Shown here in pieces: positions 27,448 to 37,192 of a stretch of 64,000 bases of DNA. A program made the translations under genes and the position numbers. The notes under the pieces are model-generated. The model did not search any database. It saw only the letters and a program-made list of their open reading frames with translations, and was not told the DNA's origin. The stretch lies in the NCBI GenBank assembly GCA_016713885.1, contig JADJOF010000001.1, positions 868,001 through 932,000 on the forward strand, given 5' to 3'. The stretch's first letter is position 1, and every line of letters begins with the position of its first letter. Source of the stretch: Bdellovibrionales bacterium (GTDB lineage Bacteria; Bdellovibrionota; Bdellovibrionia; Bdellovibrionales; JAMPXM01).

Positions 27448-28299
27448 TTAAAGAGGGGAGCAGCGAATGTCAAGTTCGTGAGCATATCTCACGTGAACGA
27501 GGAACAGTCCTTGGGGAGGGGCGGTGTTGCCGGCTTTTCTGCGGTCTTTGGCCTCTAAAATCGATTTGACGTCAGTAGCCGGTCGTTTGTCGAGCTGCAG
27601 ATCGACAAGTGTTCCCACCATATTTCTGACCATCTGCTTCAAAAAACCTTCGCCTTTTATCATAAATTCCAAAGTATCAGGCGTCGGTTGCAGCCAATAA
27701 GCTTCGCTGACAGTGCGAATGGTCGACTCAACCTCAGTGCCGGTGGTCTGAAAACTTTTAAAGTCGTGAGTACCGACAAGATGTGCGGCGGCCGCGTTGA
27801 GCTCGTTGAGGTTGAGTGGTTGTCGTACCCACCACGAGGTGCGGTGCCGTAGCGCGCTGGGAACGCGACGGTTGAGAATGTTGTAACGATAGGTTTTGTC
27901 GAGCGAGGTGGCGATGGAATGGAAGTCGTGCGGAGCAAGAAACGCCTCTTTGATCACGAGTGAATCGGGAGTGAGGCATTGCAGTGAGTAGCGCAGATCG
28001 CGGAAGGTGCGAGGGTCGCGTTTCGCATCGAAGTGGGCCACTTGCATGTGGGCGTGCACGCCCGCGTCGGTTCGGCTTGAGCCAACAACAGAGAGCTGTT
28101 CGCCAAAGAGTTGTTTGACGGCGGCCTCGATGGTTCCTTGAACCGAGGTGTGATGCGTCTGTCGCTGCCAGCCGTGATAGTCGGTGCCGTCATAGGAAAG
28201 ATGCAAGCGCACGCGAAAGCGATCGGGCGCACAAAAGCGGTAGGCGTTCTTGTGAACCGTTGCGGTTTCAGGGGTATTGCTGGCGGGGGAGCTCGTCAT
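27448..28299 (-). CDS. truA: tRNA pseudouridine(38-40) synthase
   Basis: Modifies uridines 38-40 in the tRNA anticodon stem. The 283 residues include SYDGTDYHGWQRQ, the catalytic SSRTDAGVHAHMQVAHF (nucleophile Asp), RRVPSALRHRTSWW, and the C-terminal EGFLKQMVRNMVGTLVDL. The N-terminus (first ~28 residues) is longer than usual and poorly conserved, so an internal start is possible. It stands 57 bases downstream of the CFI-box gene. Confidence 0.95.
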   Translation of the reverse strand: MTSSPASNTPETATVHKNAYRFCAPDRFRVRLHLSYDGTDYHGWQRQTHHTSVQGTIEAAVKQLFGEQLSVVGSSRTDAGVHAHMQVAHFDAKRDPRTFRDLRYSLQCLTPDSLVIKEAFLAPHDFHSIATSLDKTYRYNILNRRVPSALRHRTSWWVRQPLNLNELNAAAAHLVGTHDFKSFQTTGTEVESTIRTVSEAYWLQPTPDTLEFMIKGEGFLKQMVRNMVGTLVDLQLDKRPATDVKSILEAKDRRKAGNTAPPQGLFLVHVRYAHELDIRCSPL

Positions 28300-28356
28300 G
28301 CAGCAACGGAATGCCCTGCCAGAAGGTGGTGGTCAAGGGCCGATCGAGTCCAGCGC

Positions 28357-30813
28357 TCAATAGTCGAAGGTGACTCCAACAGAAATCAAATTGGACGAAA
28401 TATCGAGATCTTTTTTAAGTCCCTGGATTTGACGATATTGGGCCGTGGCCCAGACGTGATTGATGCCGTAGTCGGCGTCCAGTTGCGAGATGGCTCGTCG
28501 GTCAATCCAATCGAGAAGCAGACTGACTCCGCCCCCGGCGATAAGGGCAGGTGAACCACCGACGCGCGGTGATTTGTTGTCGTCGCGGAGCTCAGCGATG
28601 CCGCTGTAGTTCGCACCACCCTCGACAAATGGAACGATCCATTGGGAGTCGGCAAACTGAAAGCGGTACATGACGGAAGCCTGAAGGGGAACCATGACGA
28701 AGGTGAAGCGCTCGTCTGCTGTCTCGGTCACACGCGCCGCACTTTTGAAATGGCCCTGCCCTTGGCGAACAATAAATCCGGTTTCGAATTTGATGCCGAT
28801 TCGGCCGATGGCGCGAGTGAGCGGATACTCGTATTCGAACATGATGGCGGGAACGGGGTCGGAGCCGTAGATGTCTTTGAAGCTCAGGCGGTTGTCGGGA
28901 TTCGAGATATTCGGCGGCGCCATCGCGCCGATGCGAATGCCTGCGGCTCCGGTGAACTCGGAATGCTCGATCGGATAGAGGTACTCGCCGTCAGCGGTAA
29001 TGGTCTGCGGAGGAGTGCGGCCTTCTTGACCGGAGAACTTCACCTTCTCGGGTTTGCCGTGGTGAACTTCGTCTGTTTCTCCGGAGGTAGCGTAGATGTA
29101 TTCGCCATCCTCAGTGACGGCTTTGGGGCGGGGAGTTCCGAGCCGCGCTTTGCGCCGCTTCGGTGTTTCGCTTGGCGCTTTCGTTTTAAACTCGGCGTCT
29201 TTTGCGCCTGGGTACGGATACTCAGGTTCGGGAGCCGTTTCTGACTCAATGGCTTTGTCGAGTTCGCTCGCCGTTGCCGTCGTGTCTTCGGCGCGGGCCC
29301 CTGGGGAAACGCTGAGGGCACCAAGGCCAATCGCAAGGGCGATGGCCAGGTGTCGCGGGCGCGGTCGGTTTTTTCGCAAGATCAAAACCAAGATCGCGCT
29401 GGCAATAACGAGAACGACGATCGACGCAAGCGCCGCGATCCAGAGGCCGCGATTCATTGCGAGTTCAGCGAACAACACGAACGGTGCGAGCACTCCACGA
29501 ACGGCGGCGCGAATGGCGGGTTGATCGACAATAGCGAGAGCGAGCGGCGGGCTTGCGATGTAATAGGCGCGAACAAAGGCGCGGCCCAGAGCCGTATTCA
29601 TGAGGTACTGGTCGCGGAAGTCGCGAAGGATTTCGACTTCGTGACCAAATGTCGCATCTTTATCGCGACCGCCGTAAGCTGCGGTTGCGATAAAGCAGTT
29701 GGTGTTCGACAGAACGCCGACGACTTCGCTTGGTCTAACCTGCCGGCAGAAGGCGTCGCTTGCGTCTAAGCAATCGGTGTCATCGACGGCCTTTGAATAG
29801 TAACCGACATTTCCCGCAGCATCGACAACGGCGGCTTTGAAATAGTACTCGGTGTCGTTTTTGAGTCCCTAGATGCGCTTTGGAGAAACGCTGAAAGTCG
29901 TGGTGTCGGTGCCCGAGATTGGAAGGTCAATGTAGTCCGAACCGGCATGGATGGAGCTGAAGCCGGTCGTGCTGAATAGAAAGCGAACGTGCTTAAACTG
30001 CGTGTTGGTGCTGGAGGGAAAGCCGTTCAGCGCGCGCATTGTTTTAACGACGGCCTTTTCGTCGCCAGCGCCCATCTCGAACTGGCAGATTCCGATTGCA
30101 GTATCATCGTCACAGTTTTTGGCGGGGCTTGGACCGGCCTCGGTTGTGCCCTGGCCGATCTCTCGACGAATGATGAAGGTGACGCTGCGGTATTCGTCCT
30201 TTGAACCATTGAGCATGTTATCGCCATCGTCGGTTGATGAAATGCCGACGCGAAAGTTGCCTGAGACTTGATCGCCGGCGGGAATGCAATTGGTGGCATC
30301 GCCTCCGTCGGTCGCGGTGATGAGTGCCGCACAAATGGTTCGCCAGCTTAAAGTGATCGAAGTGGCAGTGCCTTTGGTGACGACTGCAGGGGTGGAGATA
30401 GTCGTGAGGTCATCGTCACCATCCGAGTTGGTGATCAATGGCTTTCCATCAATCGCATCGCTCGAGAGGTAAATCACGAGTTGTAGGTCTGGATGGATGC
30501 GTTTTTTATTACAGGCGACAAGGTTGGTGTCGCCGTCGGTCGGGCCACCGATCAGCTTGCAGTTGTCACAAGTCGAATCCGTTGGTGCGGAACTGCAGGC
30601 TGAAACAGCTCCAGCGACACCACCGTACACCGTGATCGATGAAGTGCCCGCGCCTTCGACGACGGAGGCTCTCTCGACGGACGAAATCGTGACGGCGGCG
30701 TTTGCCGTTTGTGAAGTGAAGATGATGGCCGTGAGGGCAGTGAGGCCTAAAGCACACACTGTCTGACGAATGGACTTCAGCTGAATGAACTTCGAAGAGA
30801 GATTCTGAGTCAT
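28357..30813 (-). CDS. CFI-box-CTERM secreted protein fused to a C-terminal barrel-like domain (in-frame TAG)
   Basis: Restored length 818 residues. Order: signal peptide (VCALGLTALTAIIFTSQTANA); extracellular beta domains ending in a fibronectin-like piece (LKNDTEYYFKAAVVDAAGN); the CFI-box (NCFIATAAYGGRDKDATFG, VEILRDFRDQYLMNTALGR, FVRAYYIASPPLA); a membrane helix (LWIAALASIVVLVIASAILV); a basic linker with repeats of DGEYIY/DGEYLY type; and a beta-rich C-terminal region (FEYEYPLTRAIGRIGIKFE) ending in LISVGVTFDY, like an outer-membrane barrel. An in-frame TAG at 29869-29871 splits it; both halves are conserved and in the same frame. CFI-boxes normally end a protein, so the long tail is unusual. 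Confidence 0.72.
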
Positions 30814-30903
30814 GCCCCTATTGCACCATTGGATGCGGCGTACCGCAAGGGGGTCTGGCGCGAGATTTAACGCGCCATTGCGTATTCGTTCCGGATCATG
30901 AAA

Positions 30904-31947
30904 TTACGACCAGATTTTTTCGGCGATTTGAATTCCGTTCAGCGCGGCGCCCTTGCGAAGGTTGTCGCTAACAACCCACATCATCCACGTCGTCGCATCG
31001 ATTGGATCCTTGTGAACGCGGCCGACGTAGACCGGATCATCGCCAGAGGCGAAGGCCTGGGTCGGATAGTTCTCGGTGCCCTCGAAAACTTGAATGCCAT
31101 CTCCTGAGGCCAAGCAGCGCTCGACTTCAGCCGTTGAGGACGCGGGCTTTTTCAATGTCACCCAGACGGTCTCGGCATGCGAGTTCAACGTCGGTACGCG
31201 AACCGTGAATGCTGAAACTTTGAGATCGGCAAGTCGCAAAATCTTGCGCGATTCGTTCATGATCTTGGTTTCTTCGGAGCAGAACCCAGTTGTTGAAGAG
31301 ATCGCGCCGATTTGTGGCAGACAATCAAAGGCGATCGCCTTCGGGAAGGTCTTTCCTTTTTCTGGAGTTTCACCCTCAAGAGCAAGTTTGGTCTGTTCCA
31401 GGAGTTCCTCGATGCCGCCTTTACCTGCGCCGCTGACGGACTGGTAGCTCGACACGCGAACAGTGTCGATTCCGTACTTGTCGGCCAGGGGCTTCAGTGC
31501 GACCACGAGTTGAATAGTCGAGCAATTGGGATTGGCGATGATCCGTGGCGTGCCTGGAGTGGCTGAAGGTTTTTCTCCAAGCTTGAGGCGTGGCAAAAGA
31601 TCGCCGTTGACCTCGGGAACACAGAGCGTGATCTCGGAGTCCATACGGAATGCGCCGGAGTTGTCGATGGCAATTGCGCCGTCCTCGACCGCTTTCGGGG
31701 CCCAGTCTTTAGAGATGTCGTCACCACTAGAAAAGAAAACGACATCGAGGCCTTTGAAGCAGCCGGGGCTTAAAGTTTGAACTTCAAATTCGCGATCGAT
31801 GACTTTGCGTTTAAGGCCTTTTGAAGCGTCGCTCGCAAAGAGGCGCAGCTCTCCAAATGGGAATTCGCGCTTCGCAAGAAGCAGGAGGAAGGTTTGGCCA
31901 ACAACGCCGGTCGCGCCGACGACTCCGACATTGATTTTGTTAGTCAT
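30904..31947 (-). CDS. asd: aspartate-semialdehyde dehydrogenase
   Basis: Reduces aspartyl phosphate to aspartate semialdehyde with NADPH, feeding lysine, diaminopimelate, threonine and methionine synthesis. The 347 residues have the NADP motif VGATGVVGQ, FFSSGDDISKDW, the catalytic Cys in IIANPNCSTIQLV, SYQSVSGAGKGG and the active-site His region RVPTLNSHAETVWV. The first 8 bases overlap the end of pssA. Confidence 0.97.
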   Translation of the reverse strand: MTNKINVGVVGATGVVGQTFLLLLAKREFPFGELRLFASDASKGLKRKVIDREFEVQTLSPGCFKGLDVVFFSSGDDISKDWAPKAVEDGAIAIDNSGAFRMDSEITLCVPEVNGDLLPRLKLGEKPSATPGTPRIIANPNCSTIQLVVALKPLADKYGIDTVRVSSYQSVSGAGKGGIEELLEQTKLALEGETPEKGKTFPKAIAFDCLPQIGAISSTTGFCSEETKIMNESRKILRLADLKVSAFTVRVPTLNSHAETVWVTLKKPASSTAEVERCLASGDGIQVFEGTENYPTQAFASGDDPVYVGRVHKDPIDATTWMMWVVSDNLRKGAALNGIQIAEKIWS

Positions 31948-32827
31948 GAGTTTGATCCCGAGTTTCAGTGGTGTCGATCACTTCGTGAAGGTCGTCGCCT
32001 TCTGTTGCCAGCGCGGCAGCGTCAGCCTCCGCTAGTGCACGCCGACGCTTCGGCGCTCGGCCCCAGCCGAGAATTCCAAAGACGGCACCAAAAACGGCGT
32101 AGGTCATAAACATCACAAAGAGCATCACTTCGGGGCGAATCGCGATCACCATGAAAACGCCAACGCCCAGGACGAGATAGCGAAATGGCAGGCGTTCGCG
32201 CAGGTCGAGATCTTTGAAGCTGCGGTAGCGGAAAGTTGAGACCATGACGAAGGCGAGAAGGGCCGTCATCGAGAGCAGGAGAACTGATCCTTGCGGATCC
32301 CAACCAAGATCATTCCATGCCAAAACCGAACTGGCCACGATGCCGGCGGCCATTGGGATCGGCAAACCCTGGAAGTAAGCCTTTTCGATGATCGTCGCTT
32401 GCACATTGAAGCGTGCAAGGCGAAGAGCGCCGCAGGCTGTGTAGAGGAATGAAACCAACCAGCCAAGCCGCCCAAACGGTTGCAGCGCCCAAAGGTAAAG
32501 CAGAACGCCGGGTGCGACGCCGAAACTAATGACGTCGCAGAGCGAGTCGTACTCGGCACCGAACTTTGATGTCGAGCGAGTCATGCGTGCGACGCGGCCG
32601 TCGAGTAAGTCGAACACCGCAGCGCCGACAATCGCATAAGATGACCAGAGATATTCTCCGCGAATCGCGTAAATGAGAGCGAAGAATCCAAAGAACATAT
32701 TGAACGTGGTGATCAGGTTCGGCAGCACGTAGATGTGCATACCGACCCGCTGGCGGAGGCGGCGAGCGCGTCCAAAACTGTGTGGATCGTTCGAGTCAGT
32801 TTCGAGATCGTGATTGAGATCATCCAT
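31940..32827 (-). CDS. pssA: CDP-diacylglycerol-serine O-phosphatidyltransferase
   Basis: Integral membrane enzyme making phosphatidylserine, the precursor of phosphatidylethanolamine. The 295 residues show the CDP-alcohol phosphotransferase motif DLLDGRVARMTRSTSKFGAEYDSLCD, split here as DLLDGRVAR...GAEYDSLCD, plus helices before and after. The N-terminal ~30 residues are polar and the C-terminal 30 acidic. The start overlaps the previous stop by one base (TAATG), so it is translationally coupled to the lipid-kinase-like gene, and asd follows. Confidence 0.93.
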   Translation of the reverse strand: MDDLNHDLETDSNDPHSFGRARRLRQRVGMHIYVLPNLITTFNMFFGFFALIYAIRGEYLWSSYAIVGAAVFDLLDGRVARMTRSTSKFGAEYDSLCDVISFGVAPGVLLYLWALQPFGRLGWLVSFLYTACGALRLARFNVQATIIEKAYFQGLPIPMAAGIVASSVLAWNDLGWDPQGSVLLLSMTALLAFVMVSTFRYRSFKDLDLRERLPFRYLVLGVGVFMVIAIRPEVMLFVMFMTYAVFGAVFGILGWGRAPKRRRALAEADAAALATEGDDLHEVIDTTETRDQTHD

Positions 32828-33525
32828 TATGCGAACCCACCATAGAGGTAAAAGAGGACCGAGAGACCAATCGCACTCAGCACCGGGCAGGTGAGATTGT
32901 CGTCAAGTTTGCCGATCGGAATGAGCTCCGTTGCGGCGCCAATCAGGCCCGAAATCGGGGCAACGATCAGCAGGCGCTCGGTCATCAGGCCATTTAAGTA
33001 ATAGTAAACTCCGGCGATCGTCGCGCACGCGGCAAAGGCGGCGAATGTCCCCTGCAGCGTTTTGTTGCCGAGGATGCGATCGCGTCCAAAGCGAATCCCG
33101 ACAAGGCTTGCGAGTGGATCACCAATGGCGAGAAACAGTAGGCTCAATGTGAGGATGTGACGGTCAAAAAAGGCGAGTAGGATGGCCGCGCCGACAAGAA
33201 GGTAGGAAAGGCCAGAGAACGATTTTGCTTCGTGTTCGCGCATGACGAGCGAGAAGACCTTGATGGTGGCTCGGTTGAGGGTCGGTCGATGTTGCCTGAG
33301 CCAATCGAGCGGGAGGAAGAACGCCAAAAAACCGGCGAGAATCCACCACGTCTGTTTGGTTCCAAAATACTGGTACACCGCAATCATCCCGAGGATGCCG
33401 GTCATATGCCAGAGCTTGCGGGCCAGGTGGAGGTCCGACTTTGATTGCAGATTCGAGTGCAGGTTTTTAGAAGCGGTCATCGTCATTTCAGCGTCCATAG
33501 TGTGCCGGGGCGGGAGGGTAAACAA
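32827..33525 (-). CDS. CTP-dependent lipid kinase-like protein (dolichol kinase/VTE5/DGK1 family)
   Basis: Multi-spanning protein of up to 232 residues. Family motifs are ARKLWHMTG near residue 35, FLAIGDPLASLVGIRFGR and NKTLQGTFAAF, matching the CTP-using kinases of diacylglycerol, dolichol and phytol and the related phosphatidate cytidylyltransferases. Located directly upstream of pssA, it probably works in phospholipid synthesis or recycling. The start is uncertain; ATGs at 33525, 33498, 33483 and 33477 all fit. Confidence 0.82.
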   Translation of the reverse strand: MFTLPPRHTMDAEMTMTASKNLHSNLQSKSDLHLARKLWHMTGILGMIAVYQYFGTKQTWWILAGFLAFFLPLDWLRQHRPTLNRATIKVFSLVMREHEAKSFSGLSYLLVGAAILLAFFDRHILTLSLLFLAIGDPLASLVGIRFGRDRILGNKTLQGTFAAFAACATIAGVYYYLNGLMTERLLIVAPISGLIGAATELIPIGKLDDNLTCPVLSAIGLSVLFYLYGGFA

Positions 33526-33541
33526 GCCCGAGGCCGTTCAC

Positions 33542-33579
33542 AAGGCCTGCGCCGCAAAGCGGCATCGGCGGCCTTTTTT
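33542..33579 (+). terminator. orphan terminator-like hairpin, plus strand
   Basis: Outer stem AAGGCC / GGCCTT and inner stem GCCGC / GCGGC, followed by six T. It has the form of a plus-strand terminator, but the only thing upstream on that strand is the antisense of the lipid-kinase gene. In the minus-strand direction it would form part of that gene's leader. Confidence 0.5.
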
Positions 33580-33703
33580 GAGTCCTTTGACGTAAATTAT
33601 CATAAGTTAAATCAATAGGTTAGGCTGTTCTGAGTGAGCGTGGATTTTGCAGTCTAACTCGTGTTTAAAGGCATCTGGCTGGAGTAATCTCGACAGATGA
33701 GGT

Positions 33704-34649
33704 GTGGTTTTGACCAAATTAAAACGCAGTTTGCGACAGATTCGGGCGATGTTCGGGGCAATGTTGAGAGCATTGCCGCTTGCGGCGCGCCTTTTTGTCG
33801 TTGCTGGGTTGTTGCTTTCGGTTTGGTCGCCACGGGCTTGGGCGCGGAACGAGGACTATGTGAGCGACGTGCGGGCCGAGCGACTGCAAAAGGAGCGCGA
33901 CCTGGTTTGGGCGCAGCGGCCCGAAGTCGAGACGGAGTTGCGTCACCGCATTTTCAATGAAGAGTTGAGTCGCGAGTTTCGCGATCGCTATGAGCAGAAG
34001 TTTGGTCGAACCGAGATCGAGCGTGTCTTTCAGGCGCCGAACCGCCTGAGCTATTACAACGATGCCTATGGTGTGCGCGGGACTCCGCAAGAGCTTGGTG
34101 ATGAGCGCCGACGTTTTGGCGAGTTCATGATTCGTCGACTCACCGAGTGGCATGTGGAAAACTATGCGAAGAACGACCCCAAAGTTCGCCCGGTGTGGGA
34201 AGCCAAAGAGAAGATTTCGAAGCTGAAAGTGGAGGTCGCATCCTTCCGCTTCGATGCGCAGTACTCCATCGCCGGCAACACTCTCGATGTTAAAATGGTG
34301 AACCCGTGGGTGGAGTCGAAGGTCACTTTGTTGATGAATCCCGATCAGTTTGGCCCGGGTCCTGTGAATGAAACATTGGTCTCGGTGTTTCGCTCGATCA
34401 CGACAAAGTATGCGCTCGAAAGCCGTTGGCGAGTGAGCGATGGAATTCTCGCGCTGATTCAGCATCGGTCGCTCGGTCGCGGTTGGGGCAGCTCGCTCAC
34501 CACGTCGTTTGCTCTACAAGACGGCGGCACATCTCCGCGCGAGACACTGTGGCTTGCTGGCGTCGGTCGCGCGTTTTAAATTTGAGAATTCTGGGCGAAA
34601 CGTTACTTTGCTCTACGACTATCGAAACTTTGAGTTACAAAGTGAATAG
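33704..34649 (+). CDS. secreted protein of unknown function, possible beta-barrel end (frameshifted)
   Basis: About 312-314 residues when restored. A basic N-terminus and helix (RLFVVAGLLLSVWSPRAWA) form a signal peptide, then a charged helical region (RAERLQKERDLVWAQRPEVE) and a beta-rich C-terminal half. The frame meets a stop just after an over-long T-run at 34574-34577; removing one T gives GRAFKFENSGRNVTLLYDYR and ends NFELQSE at a TAG (34647-34649). Start GTG 33704 or TTG 33710, the latter better spaced from GAGG. No known family. Confidence 0.7.
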
Positions 34650-34706
34650 GCGCAGAATGATCTGACATCTGGACAGCGTCCCGCTTGATCATTACCGTGA
34701 ATCACA

Positions 34707-35543
34707 ATGCTGACAGTTTTTGAGAAAGTGATCGCCGGAGATTTCGAAGGTAGCTTTGTCTATCGGGACGATATTTGCGTGGCGTTCCTCGATATCAATC
34801 CAATCAACGCCGGTCATGTCTTAGTGGTTCCACGAAAACCGATTGCCCGCTTAACCGAACTTGAGTCCCCAATCGCGGCGCACCTGTTTGTAACGGCGCA
34901 AAGGATCCTTGAGGCAATCGAAAAGTCGGGACTTATGTGCGAGGGCGCCAATATCTTCCTTTCCGACGGTGAAGTTGCAGGACAGGAAGTTCCACACGTT
35001 CATCTCCACATAGTCCCAAGATTCAAGGGCGATGGGATTTCGCTTTCTTTCGGTCGACCCTTTGAGAAGCCAATTCGGAATGAGCTGAATCGAATTGCAG
35101 CGAGAATTGCTTCGTCAATGATGTCGACTGAGGACTTCAAAGATCTTATAGCCAAAGTGACTCGGTGGGCGGAAGACCAAAGCGGTATTTTAGGCGCGAT
35201 GCTGGTGGGCTCTTATGCTCATGGCACAGCTCGGCCAGATTCGGATGTTGATCTCATGTTGTTCACATCTGATCCGAGCATTTGGTTAAAAACGACGGAT
35301 TGGTTGAGTCAATTTGGCCAAGTAGAGAAAGTAGAACGGGAGCAATGGGGCTCCGTTACGTCGCTGCGGGTTTATTACAGGGATTCATTCGAGGTGGAAT
35401 TTAACTTTGCATCTCTGCTTTGGGCGTCGATTGACCCGGTAGACGCCGAAACTCTTCGCGTTGTATCAGACGGTGTGCGCGTGCTTTACGATCCTCATGG
35501 CGCCTTAAAGCGCCTTACTGAGACGAGATTCTCGGTATCATAG
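34707..35543 (+). CDS. HIT-domain hydrolase fused to a nucleotidyltransferase-fold domain
   Basis: A 278-residue fusion. Residues 1 to ~110 are a HIT domain: FLDINPINAGHVLVVPRKP, ANIFLSDGEVAGQEV and the His triad HVHLHIVPR. Residues ~150-278 are a minimal nucleotidyltransferase with GAMLVGSYAHGTARPDSDVD (the G-S and the two metal Asp) and a third acidic strand VEFNFA. HIT enzymes cut nucleotide-phosphate bonds such as Ap4A or adenylyl adducts, while this NTase type adds nucleotides. The fusion suggests opposing activities on one substrate, which is inference. Confidence 0.85.
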   Translation: MLTVFEKVIAGDFEGSFVYRDDICVAFLDINPINAGHVLVVPRKPIARLTELESPIAAHLFVTAQRILEAIEKSGLMCEGANIFLSDGEVAGQEVPHVHLHIVPRFKGDGISLSFGRPFEKPIRNELNRIAARIASSMMSTEDFKDLIAKVTRWAEDQSGILGAMLVGSYAHGTARPDSDVDLMLFTSDPSIWLKTTDWLSQFGQVEKVEREQWGSVTSLRVYYRDSFEVEFNFASLLWASIDPVDAETLRVVSDGVRVLYDPHGALKRLTETRFSVS

Positions 35544-35578
35544 AATCAAGCGACGAACTTTTCTTCAAAACATGCATT

Positions 35579-35989
35579 TCAACGTGGCTGTTTGCTGATT
35601 TCTATAAATAGAAGCGTTCCTGTTTTCACTCCCTTGCGCTCTCCTTTTGCATGATATCGATTGTGGTCTATCGTGAGCGTATAGGTTTTTTCGGTGCTTA
35701 GATTCGAGAACGAAAAGGCGGGTGTGTTCGAAGACATGATCCGTTGCATCGCCAACCGCTTTCCTTTCTCGTCAGACAAAAAAATTTCAGCCCCATTGCA
35801 GCCGCCGCCTTCAAAGAAACAGTTACCTTGAATTGAATCCGCTTCGACGGGATTCGAACCGAATGGTTGGTTCTGTTCAATGATTGTAGAGACGTACTTC
35901 ACCAAGTCTTTCTCTTGCTGAATATCGTTATGAAGAACTTCGGGTTGAGCGTGAGCTATTGAGACTATGCATAAGAAAAGATACTTCAA
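35579..35989 (-). CDS. small secreted protein of unknown function
   Basis: A 136-residue protein with a short signal peptide (KYLFLCIVSIAHA). The mature part has a central GNCFFEGGGCNGAEIFLSD with two Cys and then strands with TYTLTIDHNRYHAKG, resembling a carboxypeptidase-regulatory-like beta sandwich. No confident family. It is 15 bases downstream of the next secreted-protein gene on the same strand. Confidence 0.62.
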   Translation of the reverse strand: MKYLFLCIVSIAHAQPEVLHNDIQQEKDLVKYVSTIIEQNQPFGSNPVEADSIQGNCFFEGGGCNGAEIFLSDEKGKRLAMQRIMSSNTPAFSFSNLSTEKTYTLTIDHNRYHAKGERKGVKTGTLLFIEISKQPR

Positions 35990-36004
35990 GCGTCGCTCCT
36001 GCTT

Positions 36005-36487
36005 TTATCGGCGCTCAATCGACAGCGTTTCGACGACGCCAGTGCGGCTGACTTTGAGGACATTGGTGTCTGGAGCGAGCGTGATGTAGTCGGTCGCTTT
36101 TTGTTCGAAGAGTGTTGCTTGAAAGCCGTTGGTCTCGTTGTTCACGCTGATGACGGCGTTTGCACAGCTCTCAAAGACGAGGCGGATTTGTCGCACGCTT
36201 GGGGCGACGCGAATGGGTTCGGTTTTCGCGCATGGAATGGTCGCCTCAGCCATCAATGTGTCGCTATTTTTCTCGTGGTCGTCAGTTGGATTGCTGGTCT
36301 CGGGGCCGAGGGCAGAGGCTGGGCCGCGAATCGCATCGAAGATGCCGCTACCGGGGGAGCCGTTGGATTTGAGTGAAGGAAGCGGACGCATGAGCGATAG
36401 GCCGTTGGCGAGCGTCAGTGCGAAAATCACGGCGACCGTTGCCCCGTGAAACTGCAGTCTATTTTTGTCTAATCGTCGCGCGCTCAT
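36005..36487 (-). CDS. membrane-anchored protein of unknown function
   Basis: A 160-residue protein with one N-terminal helix (GATVAVIFALTLANGLSLM) and a periplasmic region rich in Pro/Ser. Two Cys occur, in ATIPCAKTEP and VFESCANAV. The C-terminal ~60 residues look like a small beta domain (IRLVFESCANAVISVNNET). No family recognised. It precedes the small secreted-protein gene on the same strand. Confidence 0.6.
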   Translation of the reverse strand: MSARRLDKNRLQFHGATVAVIFALTLANGLSLMRPLPSLKSNGSPGSGIFDAIRGPASALGPETSNPTDDHEKNSDTLMAEATIPCAKTEPIRVAPSVRQIRLVFESCANAVISVNNETNGFQATLFEQKATDYITLAPDTNVLKVSRTGVVETLSIERR

Positions 36488-36547
36488 CTCTTCGCTTATC
36501 GGCGAAAAGAAGGATTGCCCGCATAGGACTCGACAAGAGACTGAGGC

Positions 36548-37192
36548 TTACTTGCCTTTCGTCGGTGCGGATGCTGCGGGCTCTTTTTCGAGAATCTTCT
36601 GTGCTGTGACTGATGGCGAAACCGGGACTGACATTGAGCGGAGAAGGTTCTTTAGTTTCGCCTTGTCTTCAATTGTGATTTTGGCATCTCGAATGCGCTC
36701 AATGATCTTGCGGAACGTCGGGTTGTTCTTCATTTCAGCGCGAATCTCGGCCATCAGGTTTTCCAAAATCACGACATAGGTCGCGGTCCGGCGGGGGCCA
36801 TCCTGTGTGCGTAGCTCGGTTAGGGCCTCTTCGGTGAGATCAACTAAGGCTTGATCGAGTGAATTGAGGTCGGATAGTTCGCCTCGAATGCGTGAGTAAA
36901 GATTGGCGCGAGCGCCGTCTTGGTCGGGTCGGGCAAGAACAATGCGGAGGGCATCTTTCAGCTCCTCGAGGGCTTCGGGCTCAACTGCGATCTCTCCGTC
37001 TTCCGAGTCCTCCTGCTTACTTTGAATCAGCTGGGCTTTGCGAATTTTCTTCTTAACCATGTCGCCAATCTGGTCGGAACTCTTGATCAAGAGAGAGGTC
37101 GAGTCATACTCGACCTTCGTCCAGCCAGATGACGAGAAGAGGAAAGCAAGAGCGAGGGCTATCAAAGGCAGAAGAGATTGGCGAGTCAGCAT
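36548..37192 (-). CDS. secreted helical protein of unknown function
   Basis: A 214-residue protein with a signal peptide (LLPLIALALAFLFSSSGWT) and a mature part that is almost all charged helix (VKKKIRKAQLIQSKQEDSED and LVDLTEEALTELRTQ). The tail is Lys/Pro/Ala-rich (KEPAASAPTKGK). No enzyme motif or known domain. It is divergent from the DsbA-like gene. Confidence 0.65.
   Translation of the reverse strand: MLTRQSLLPLIALALAFLFSSSGWTKVEYDSTSLLIKSSDQIGDMVKKKIRKAQLIQSKQEDSEDGEIAVEPEALEELKDALRIVLARPDQDGARANLYSRIRGELSDLNSLDQALVDLTEEALTELRTQDGPRRTATYVVILENLMAEIRAEMKNNPTFRKIIERIRDAKITIEDKAKLKNLLRSMSVPVSPSVTAQKILEKEPAASAPTKGK

Noticed and set aside
35840..35862. GGTTCGAATCC on the minus strand, a typical tRNA T-loop
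   Set aside because: No cloverleaf can be built around it and it lies inside a coding region with a signal peptide and intact frame.
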